Below, one piece after another: positions 24,649 to 31,413 of a DNA stretch of 64,000 bases; the stretch's first letter is position 1, and the number at the start of each line of letters is the position of its first letter. A program made the translations under genes and the position numbers. The DNA comes from CAZQFV01 sp964592645. GTDB lineage: Bacteria > Chloroflexota > Chloroflexia > DTKN01. The notes beneath the pieces were generated by a model. That model worked only from the letters and a program-made list of their open reading frames with translations. It was not told the origin of the DNA and made no database searches. The stretch lies in assembly GCA_964592645.1 (NCBI GenBank), contig CAZQFV010000014.1, forward strand, positions 1 through 64,000, read 5' to 3'.

Positions 24649-25563
24649 TCACCGGCCCACGTTCCCCGGCAGGACCGCCCCCAGGAACCCCGCCAGCGTG
24701 TCGGCCCCCGAGGTAGCCCCCTGCGAGAGCACGTCGGCCAGCGCGGCAGAGATCCCCGCCGGGTCCCCCGCCGTCAGCGCCGCCAACAGGCGATGCCAGG
24801 CGGCACCGCACTCGCCGCGGCCGGCCGCCTGCAGGAAAGCCGCGGACAGGGTTGTCGTGCGCGGGACGGCGACCTCGATGATCGTCTGGCAGAAAGCGCC
24901 GGGGTCGGGGTGGGCCAGCCAGGCGGCCAGCAGCGCTCCGCAGAGGTAATCGTCGCCGGCCGGTGTCAGGCCGCCGCCCAGGCCGGCCAGCCAGGCCGCC
25001 CCTTCCCGGAGGGACGCGACAGAGCCGGCCCAGCCGGCCCGCAGCAGCGCCCCGGCCGCGCCGACGGCCGCCTGTGTCGCCCGGGCCAGTTCGCCTTCGA
25101 CGCCGGCGCCGGCCCGCAGCAGGCGCAACAGGCTCTCCGGCGGGGCCTGCTCCACGGCCAGCGTCCGCAGCGCCGGCAGACGTTCAAGCAGGGCCGCGCT
25201 CTGCGCCCGCCGCTCTTCCCAGGGGGGGCGCGGCTCCCAGACCGCCGCCCCGGCCAGATCCACCGCCAGGTCGCCGGCCAGCAGGATCGTCCCTTCCAGG
25301 CTCGCCGGCATGCCCGGCTTGAGCCGGGCCAGGACCTCCTGGAACGAACCCCGCCCGCCTTCAGCTACAGGGGTCGCCGCCACCACGATGTTCAGCGGCC
25401 CCTCCCCCACCCCCGCATCCACCAGCGCCAGCACTTGGCCCCCCGCGCTGATCAGGTCGCACACCTGGGGAAAGACCGCCAGCACCCGGGCGTTGAAGGC
25501 CCAGGGCTGAAGCAGCCCATGGATCGAGCGCGCGATCGAGCGAGCCGCAAAATGGGTGTCCAT
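24649..25563 (-). CDS. allH: DUF2877 protein, AllH/YlbF-type subunit
   Basis: This 304-residue protein has the DUF2877 signatures: VLALVDAGVGEGPLNIVV, the glycine-rich GLGGGLTPAGDDYLCGALLA and TSGADTLAGFLGAVL near the end. DUF2877 includes E. coli AllH (YlbF), the third subunit of oxamate carbamoyltransferase with AllF (FdrA) and AllG. The two partners are encoded at 4482-7566 in this window, about 17 kb away and on the other strand. It follows a cysteine-desulfurase-like gene by 9 bp, so the two form an operon. The enzyme function is inferred from the family. Confidence 0.85.
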   Translation of the reverse strand: MDTHFAARSIARSIHGLLQPWAFNARVLAVFPQVCDLISAGGQVLALVDAGVGEGPLNIVVAATPVAEGGRGSFQEVLARLKPGMPASLEGTILLAGDLAVDLAGAAVWEPRPPWEERRAQSAALLERLPALRTLAVEQAPPESLLRLLRAGAGVEGELARATQAAVGAAGALLRAGWAGSVASLREGAAWLAGLGGGLTPAGDDYLCGALLAAWLAHPDPGAFCQTIIEVAVPRTTTLSAAFLQAAGRGECGAAWHRLLAALTAGDPAGISAALADVLSQGATSGADTLAGFLGAVLPGNVGR

Positions 25564-25572
25564 CGTTTGCTC

Positions 25573-26841
25573 CTACCCCTGCTCTCCCAACCGCCCCAGG
25601 GTCTCGAGCAGCCGCTGTACCTCTTCCGCCGTGTTGTAGTGGGCGATGCCCACGCGCAGCAGCCCGCCCTGGTCCTCGATGCCCAGGCGCGAGGTCACCG
25701 CCAGGGCGTAAAAGTTGCCGGCCCATGTGAAGATGCCGGCGTCGCCGAGGTACTGCGAGACCTCGGGGGCCGGGCGGCCCTCCAGGGTGAACGACACGGT
25801 GGGGGCGCGCTCCGCCGCCCGCGCCGGGTCGGTGAGACCATAGATGCGCAGGCCGGGGATCTGTTGCAGGCCGGCGATCAGTTGCCAGCACAAGCCTCGT
25901 TCGTACTCGCGGATCGCTGCCAGGCCGGCCTTGAGCTGCAGCCGGCGGCCCTCAAAGGCCGGGTAGTGCGGCAGGAACGGCCCGCCGTAGCGCCGGCCCA
26001 CCTCGCCCAGGTAGTCCACCGCCGCCGTGAGCCCGGCCAGCCCCTCGTGGTTGGCCGTGCCGGTCTCGTAGCGGTCGGGGATGTCGTCGGACGCGGGGCG
26101 CACCTTGGCCGGCCGCATGCGCTCCAACAGCTCCCCTCGCCCCCACAGCACCCCCAGGTGCGGGCCGAAGAACTTGTAGGCCGAGCAGACCAGGAAGTCG
26201 CAGCCCAGCGCCTGCACGTCGATCGGCCCGTGTGGGGCATAGTGCACGGCGTCCACGTAGCACAGCGCCCCCACCTCGTGGGCCCAGGCGGCGATGCGCG
26301 CCACGTCGTTGATCGTACCCACAGCGTTGGAGGCATAGCCCACGGCCACCAGCCGGGTGCGCTCGTTCAAGAGCGCCCGCAGCCCTTCCAGGTCCAGGGT
26401 GCAGTCCGTCTGGTGAAAGTCCGCCCAGCGCACCACCACCCCCTGCGCCTGCAGCCGCAGCCAGGGAGCGATGTTGGCGTCGTGGTCCAGGTGGGTGACG
26501 ATCACCTCGTCCCCGGCTTCGAGTTCCCGGGCGATCGTCCGGCTGAGGTGAAAGGTGAGCGTCGTCATATTCGGCCCGAAGACGATCTCCTGCGGCAAGG
26601 GAGCGTTCAGCAGGTCGGCGGCGGCCTGGCGGGCGCGGGCCACCGTCTCGTCGGTGCGCCGGCTGGTAATAAAGGCCCCGTGGAGGTTGGCGTTGGAGTA
26701 TGCCAGGTAATCGGCCATAGCGGCGATGACGGTATCGGGCACCTGGGTGCCGCCGGGGCCGTCGAAGTAGACATACGGCCGGCCGGCGGGGTCGGTCTGC
26801 TGCAGGGCGGGAAAACGGGAACGGAGGGGAGAGAGGTCCAT
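25573..26841 (-). CDS. Cysteine-desulfurase-like class V aminotransferase-fold enzyme
   Basis: This 422-residue PLP enzyme of fold type I has DGPGGTQVPDTVI near the start, NMTTLTFHLSR (PLP phosphate region), HLDHDANIAPW, YVDAVHYAPH (Asp and His over the ring) and the Schiff-base Lys in CSAYKFFGPHLG. RYETGTANHEGLAGL is typical of the cysteine desulfurase-like VC1184-type subfamily. The usual catalytic Cys loop of IscS/SufS is not evident, so true desulfurase activity is doubtful. The ATG at 26841 follows AGGAGG, and the leader is the dispersed repeat copy B. It is co-transcribed with allH. Confidence 0.85.
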   Translation of the reverse strand: MDLSPLRSRFPALQQTDPAGRPYVYFDGPGGTQVPDTVIAAMADYLAYSNANLHGAFITSRRTDETVARARQAAADLLNAPLPQEIVFGPNMTTLTFHLSRTIARELEAGDEVIVTHLDHDANIAPWLRLQAQGVVVRWADFHQTDCTLDLEGLRALLNERTRLVAVGYASNAVGTINDVARIAAWAHEVGALCYVDAVHYAPHGPIDVQALGCDFLVCSAYKFFGPHLGVLWGRGELLERMRPAKVRPASDDIPDRYETGTANHEGLAGLTAAVDYLGEVGRRYGGPFLPHYPAFEGRRLQLKAGLAAIREYERGLCWQLIAGLQQIPGLRIYGLTDPARAAERAPTVSFTLEGRPAPEVSQYLGDAGIFTWAGNFYALAVTSRLGIEDQGGLLRVGIAHYNTAEEVQRLLETLGRLGEQG

Positions 26842-26850
26842 AGGTCCTCC

Positions 26851-26930
26851 TATTGATCCCTGCATAGATCCCCAAAGTCTATGCACGCGGATTTCGGCTT
26901 CAAGGTAGTATGGCGAGCTATGCAGGAGTC
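26851..26930 (-). repeat. 80-bp dispersed repeat, copy B
   Basis: Read on the minus strand it matches copy A (15797-15876) over 80 ungapped bases with about 10 differences. The ribosome-binding site and start codon of the PLP enzyme follow within 10 bp, the same arrangement as copy A with its gene. Confidence 0.85.
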
Positions 26931-27053
26931 GGTAGCAAAGCAACGAAAACCTCGCCGCTGTGTGACCAGTATACCAGCATGCCGCGCAGAAGTCAAAATC
27001 GATGGGCCGGCACCCGGCAGGAAGCGGGCATCGGCCCCCGCCTCCTGCCCCTT

Positions 27054-27082
27054 TTGCACAGCCGGGAGAAATCTGGTACAAT
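27054..27082 (+). promoter_or_regulatory. Extended -10 promoter candidate
   Basis: TGGTACAAT (TACAAT at 27077-27082 with an upstream TG) and a weak -35 TTGCAC (27054-27059) 17 nt away; 28 nt before the GTG start of the DUF3147-like gene. Confidence 0.4.
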
Positions 27083-27109
27083 ACCGTCCAACCCAGACCG
27101 GAGGCAGTC

Positions 27110-27463
27110 GTGCTAACGCGCATCCTGGAAATTGTCGTCTCCCTGGCCGTGATCGTGGCGATTGCCTTCATCGGCGAGCGCTGGCGTGGGCTGGGCGGGA
27201 TCATCGCCAGCATGCCGCTGACCATCCCGCTGACCACGATCATCGTTTTCCTGAACACCGGCCGCGACCACGCCGCCACGTCCGAGTTCCTGCGCGCGGC
27301 GGTGGGCGGCATCGTCGCCACCTGTGTCTTTACCCTGGTCGCCTGGCTGACGATGCGCCGGCAGTGGCCGCTCTTCTGGGCCATCGCCTGCGGCTATGCC
27401 GCCTGGGGCCTGACCGTGCTGGTCTGGCAAGGGGCGGCGCGGCTGCTGGCCAAGGGAGGATGA
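27110..27463 (+). CDS. DUF3147-like four-helix membrane protein
   Basis: This 117-residue inner-membrane protein has about four hydrophobic segments. GLGGIIASMPLTIPLTTIIVF after the first helix is the conserved loop of DUF3147-type small membrane proteins. It starts at GTG 27110 (LTRILEIVVSLAVIVAIAF) after GGAGG. The function is unknown. The next gene begins 1 bp after its stop, with the ribosome-binding site GGGAGGA lying in its last codons, so the two are coupled. Confidence 0.7.
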   Translation: MLTRILEIVVSLAVIVAIAFIGERWRGLGGIIASMPLTIPLTTIIVFLNTGRDHAATSEFLRAAVGGIVATCVFTLVAWLTMRRQWPLFWAIACGYAAWGLTVLVWQGAARLLAKGG

Positions 27464-27464
27464 G

Positions 27465-28241
27465 TTGCAGCCGGTCCAGGACCTCTTCTCCCCCCGGCCC
27501 TCCCCCTATTGGGTCCGCCTGATCCTGGGGCACGGGGATATCGAGCGCCAGGACGGGGTCTTGCGCTTTGTCCTGGAGGACGCGCCCTCCACGCGCATCT
27601 CCGACGCCCAAATCCACGATTATGCCGGCCCGCGGCCGGCGAGCTTCCGCTGGCGCCCGCCGCTGCACATGGCCGTCCGGGCCCGCTTCTCCCATCCGGC
27701 ACAGGCGTTCCTGGGCACGGCCGGGTTCGGCTTCTGGAACGACCCCTTCACCCTGGCCGGCGAGGTCACCGCCGCCCCGAACAACGCCTGGTTCTTTTAC
27801 GCCTCGCCGCCCTCGGCGATGGAGCTGGCGCCCGGCGTCCCCGGGCATGGCTGGAAGGCCGCCGTGTTGGACGGAGGACGCCTGCCCGGGCCGGCCGTCC
27901 GCCTGGCCCGGCTCCTGCTGAACGTCCCATTCCTGGCGCGCCCGCTGGGCCGGGCCGCCCGCGCCCGCGCCCGCGCCGCCGAAGCCCTGCTGCCGCAGGC
28001 CATGACCGAATGGCACACCTATGAACTGCGCTGGCTGGCCGCGGGTTGTACCTTCTGGGTAGACGGGGTCGAGGTCCTATCCACGCCCGTTTCGCCCACC
28101 CCGCCCCTGGGCTTTGTCGCCTGGGTGGACAACCAGTACGCCGTGGCCACGCCCGACGGCGCCCATTCCTTTGGTCGGCTGGAGGTGCCGGGGCGCGAGT
28201 GGATGGAGCTGCAGGCCGTCGATATCCATCCGCTGCGTTAG
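27465..28241 (+). CDS. Concanavalin-A-like / GH16-type sandwich protein, function unknown
   Basis: This 258-residue protein starts at TTG. It carries aromatic beta-strand stretches of the LamG/GH16 sandwich type: FLGTAGFGFWNDPF, NNAWFFYASPPS, WHTYELRWLAAGCTFWVDG and GFVAWVDNQYAV. This pattern (an FGFWN strand, a WHxYELxW strand and an xFxVDG turn) is typical of lectin/glucanase-like folds. The GH16 catalytic ExDxE is not obvious, so it may bind rather than cleave glycans. No signal peptide is seen, which is odd for a glycan-binding protein. It is coupled to the DUF3147-like gene. Confidence 0.55.
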   Translation: MQPVQDLFSPRPSPYWVRLILGHGDIERQDGVLRFVLEDAPSTRISDAQIHDYAGPRPASFRWRPPLHMAVRARFSHPAQAFLGTAGFGFWNDPFTLAGEVTAAPNNAWFFYASPPSAMELAPGVPGHGWKAAVLDGGRLPGPAVRLARLLLNVPFLARPLGRAARARARAAEALLPQAMTEWHTYELRWLAAGCTFWVDGVEVLSTPVSPTPPLGFVAWVDNQYAVATPDGAHSFGRLEVPGREWMELQAVDIHPLR

Positions 28242-28278
28242 CTCAAGGCAAAGACAGCGAACCCGGAGGACGATTTTC

Positions 28279-29671
28279 ATGCAAACACTTCTCGGCAAGC
28301 ACTGGCACCATCTTCCGGCGGCAGAGGCGCTCGTCCTGCTGGAGTCCGACCAGGAAAAGGGGCTGGACACCTTCGAGATCAAACACCGGCAGCAGCACTT
28401 TGGGCCGAACGTGCTCACCCCAAAAAAGGGCAAGAGCCCGCTGCTGCGCTTTCTGCTGCAGTTCAACAACCCACTCATCTACATCCTGCTGGCCTCCAGC
28501 GTCATCACCGCCGTGATCAAGGACCCCCTGGATGCCGCCATCATCGCCGCCGTCGTGCTGATCAACGCCATCGTCGGCTATGTGCAGGAGGCGCGGGCCG
28601 AGCAGGCCATCGCCGCCCTGGCCGAGGCTATGACCACGGAGGCCACCGTGCTGCGGTCCGGCCTGACCCTGCGCATCCCGGCCGGTGAGCTGGTCCCCGG
28701 CGACATCGTCCTCCTGCAGGCCGGCAACAAGGTCCCCGCCGACCTGCGCCTGCTGCGGGCGCGCGATCTGCAGGTGGCCGAGGCGGCCCTCACCGGCGAG
28801 TCGGTCCCGGTGCAAAAGGCGGTGGACGTGGAGCTGGCGCCGGAGACGCCCCTGGCCGAGCGCCGCAACATGGCCTACGCCTCCACGCTGGTCACCTACG
28901 GGCAGGGGACAGGGCTGGTCGTCGCCACGGGCGATAGCACCGAGATCGGCCGCATCTCGCAGTTGATCTCCGAGGCCCAAGAGCTACAGACCCCGCTGAC
29001 GCGCAAGATCGCCCGGTTCAGCCGCCTGGTGCTGGTGGCCATCCTGGCGCTGGCGGCCGTCACCTTTGCCATCGGCCTCCTGCGCCGCCAACCGGTCGTG
29101 GAGACCTTTACCGCCGCCGTGGCCCTGGCGGTGGCGGCGATCCCCGAGGGGCTGCCGGCCGCTCTGACGGTGACGCTGGCCATCGGCGTGGCCCGGATGG
29201 CCCGCCGGCGGGCCATCATCCGCAAGCTGCCGGCCGTGGAGACGCTGGGCAGCGTCACGGTGATCTGCTCCGACAAGACCGGGACGCTGACCCAGAACCA
29301 GATGACAGTGCGGCAGGTGCTGGCCGGCGGCAGGCGCTACGAAGTGACCGGCACAGGGTATGCGCCGATCGGCAATATCCACCCCTGGGACATGGAGAAT
29401 GCGGCACCGTGTCGAGATCTTTTACCTGCTCAACTGCCGTTCGCTCACCCACTCGATGTTCCAGATCGGGGTCCTGTCCAACCGCTGGGTCCTGGCCGGC
29501 ATCGGCGGGATGATCGCCCTGCAGTTGCTCTTCACCTACGCCCCTTTCATGAACAACCTGGTTTACAGCGCCCCGATCGGCCTGGCCGACTGGGGGCGCG
29601 TGCTGGCGGTGGGCGTCGGCAGCTACCTGGTGGTAGAGCTGGAGAAATTGCTGCGGCGGCGACGCGGGTAG
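28279..29671 (+). pseudogene. P-type cation ATPase with large internal deletion and frameshift
   Basis: The first 370 codons encode a normal start of a P2-type cation ATPase: N-terminal domain (MQTLLGKHWHHLPAAEAL), TM helices, the actuator-domain LTGESVPV, PEGLPAAL of TM4 and the phosphorylation site SDKTGTLT. Shortly after GNIHPWD the sequence jumps, out of frame, to HRVEIFYLLNCRSLTHSMFQIG and MIALQLLFTYAPFMN, which is the last cytoplasmic loop and final helices of the same family. About 450-500 residues (nucleotide-binding domain, most of the P domain and TM5-8) are missing. Either a real deletion or a mis-assembly; the product cannot be functional. Confidence 0.85.
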
Positions 29672-29675
29672 AAGG

Positions 29676-30833
29676 ATGGAAGATGAAATGGACGAACAAC
29701 CCCTCATCCCTGTCCCCCAGTCCAAAGGAGGGCGCGTGCTCTACGCGCTGGCGGCTATCGTATTGCCCGCGCCCTGCTTCCTGCTGGCCGACCTGCTCAA
29801 GCCGGAATGGCAGTCCGGACGCCCGGCGGACTATGCCGCGCTCCTGTTGGGGACGTCGGTGACCCCCTTCTTTGCCCCGTTCCTGGCCTATGCCGCCGCC
29901 TGCCTGGGGCTGCTGCTCCTCAGACCGCAGTTCGCCCGCTCCTTCATCGTGCGGCTGGGCATCTACGGCGGCACCATCCTGGCGCTGCAGTACGTGATCC
30001 TGGTGGGGCTGGGCTGCAGCGCGGGCGGAGCGTTCCTGCCCATCGTGGCCACCCTGGTGCTGGGCGCCGCGCCCCCCGCCCTCCACTGGGCCTATCGGCA
30101 GGCGCAGCGGCGCCGGGGCGAAAAGGCGGCCCGGCTGGCGGCGGTGGGCCTGGTCTGCGCCGCCATCTGCCTGATAGGAGTGGCCAGTCTGCTCTCCTAT
30201 GGCACAGGGGTCTTCATCGCCCTGGCCGTGATCCTGTACGGCCTGCCCACCTGGTGCCTGGAGATCGGGGCGCTCACCTCCTACCGGCTCCTGCACGACT
30301 ATGAGCTCCCGGCACGTGCCTCGGCCTGGAGCATCCTGGGCCCGCTGGCCTGGCTGGGGGCGTACGGCGCGGCCTGGCGCTGGGCCGTCGTGCGCATGCT
30401 GGAAGCCTATGCCGACTTGCCGGCCTATCCGCCCCAGTGTTACATCGCCACGGCGGCGGCGCATGGCCATCCCCGGCTGGTGGGGTCCTGGGCGGCCGCG
30501 TCCCACGATGGCCGGCCCTTCCGCGCCAACCGCCAGCTGCAGCGGTTCAAGTGCGCCGAGCTGGCGCTGCAGGCGGCCTGGCCGTCCGGCCATCGCCGCC
30601 TGCGCCGGATCTACAATACATTGGGCCCACGCCTGGCCCGCCGCCTGCACCGCCCCTTCCTGGCCGACGGGGCCTACCTCCTGCTGAAGCCGGCGGAGTG
30701 GGCGGCGTGGGCACTGCTGCGTGCGCTGGTGCCCGAGGGGGAAGAGATGGCGAGCCGGTTGTACTCGTCCGGGGACGAGCCCCGGGTCATAGCAGATAAA
30801 GGAGAGAAACCATGCCCGCACTCGAACCGGTAA
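29676..30833 (+). CDS. Polytopic membrane protein with CFI-box-like C-terminus (DUF6688-like)
   Basis: This 385-residue protein has about six to seven membrane segments in the first 250 residues, then a cytoplasmic C-terminal domain starting with CYIATAAAHGHP, a variant of the CFI-box (CFIATAAYG). LQRFKCAELALQAAWPSGH and LGPRLARRLHRPFLAD follow. The arrangement resembles DUF6688 proteins. The function is unknown. The last 22 bp overlap the next gene, which looks like its usual partner, so the two are probably translated together. Confidence 0.65.
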   Translation: MEDEMDEQPLIPVPQSKGGRVLYALAAIVLPAPCFLLADLLKPEWQSGRPADYAALLLGTSVTPFFAPFLAYAAACLGLLLLRPQFARSFIVRLGIYGGTILALQYVILVGLGCSAGGAFLPIVATLVLGAAPPALHWAYRQAQRRRGEKAARLAAVGLVCAAICLIGVASLLSYGTGVFIALAVILYGLPTWCLEIGALTSYRLLHDYELPARASAWSILGPLAWLGAYGAAWRWAVVRMLEAYADLPAYPPQCYIATAAAHGHPRLVGSWAAASHDGRPFRANRQLQRFKCAELALQAAWPSGHRRLRRIYNTLGPRLARRLHRPFLADGAYLLLKPAEWAAWALLRALVPEGEEMASRLYSSGDEPRVIADKGEKPCPHSNR

Positions 30834-31333
30834 CGATCGCCGCACTCCCCCGCTCCATCGAAGAGTTCGTTGCCCTGCGCGACCGAACGGCCACGACGCC
30901 CCAGGGAGGCGCGGCGATGATGGTCGTCGCCCTGCTGCTCTATGCCCAGGACGAGACGCTGGGCCAGCAGTGCCTGGCCGCAGCAGTGGCCGGCGAGCGA
31001 CTGTCCGAGGGCGGTGGCGGCTATCAGGGGTGGCGCATGCGGCGCGGCGACCTGCAGCGCATCCGCGATCAAATCAATGCGCAGCCCTACCTGCCGCAGT
31101 CGTACATCCAGGGCACGTCGCCCGCGGCCGGCTACCGGCTGCCCGCGCCGCCCTATGTGCTGAACTTTACCTCCAACCCCTACAGCGGCGACCCGGCGGC
31201 CGGCCGTTTCAAGGCCTTTGTGGCCTGCTCCGGGGCGGCCACCCCGCGCCCGGTCACGGTAAGGCGCAACGCCCTGGGCATCTGGCAGGCCTACGAGTGG
31301 AGCAGCCTGGTGGTGGGGGTGCAAGAGGGGTGA
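30812..31333 (+). CDS. DUF6935-like protein
   Basis: This 173-residue soluble protein shows the pattern PYLPQSYIQGTSPAAGY, LNFTSNPYS, SGAATPRPVTVRR and WSSLVVGVQE at the end, which I recognise as DUF6935-type (QPY..SYF.GATPENNY.. PYSY.. SGADSPRP.. LLVGI). The function is unknown. A GGAGAGAAACC ribosome-binding site precedes the ATG inside the previous gene. Confidence 0.65.
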   Translation: MPALEPVTIAALPRSIEEFVALRDRTATTPQGGAAMMVVALLLYAQDETLGQQCLAAAVAGERLSEGGGGYQGWRMRRGDLQRIRDQINAQPYLPQSYIQGTSPAAGYRLPAPPYVLNFTSNPYSGDPAAGRFKAFVACSGAATPRPVTVRRNALGIWQAYEWSSLVVGVQEG

Positions 31334-31413
31334 TGAAGGACAACTCCTCTGGGGCGTCGCACGGCGCGAAAAGAAGGCCCGTCAATACCTGGAGCAGTTC
31401 GGAGGGAAGCTTG

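Noticed and set aside
25573..26841. Ureidoglycine-glyoxylate aminotransferase (PucG)
   Set aside because: Both are class V aminotransferase folds, but ETGTANHEG and the overall pattern match the cysteine-desulfurase-like group; context alone is not enough.
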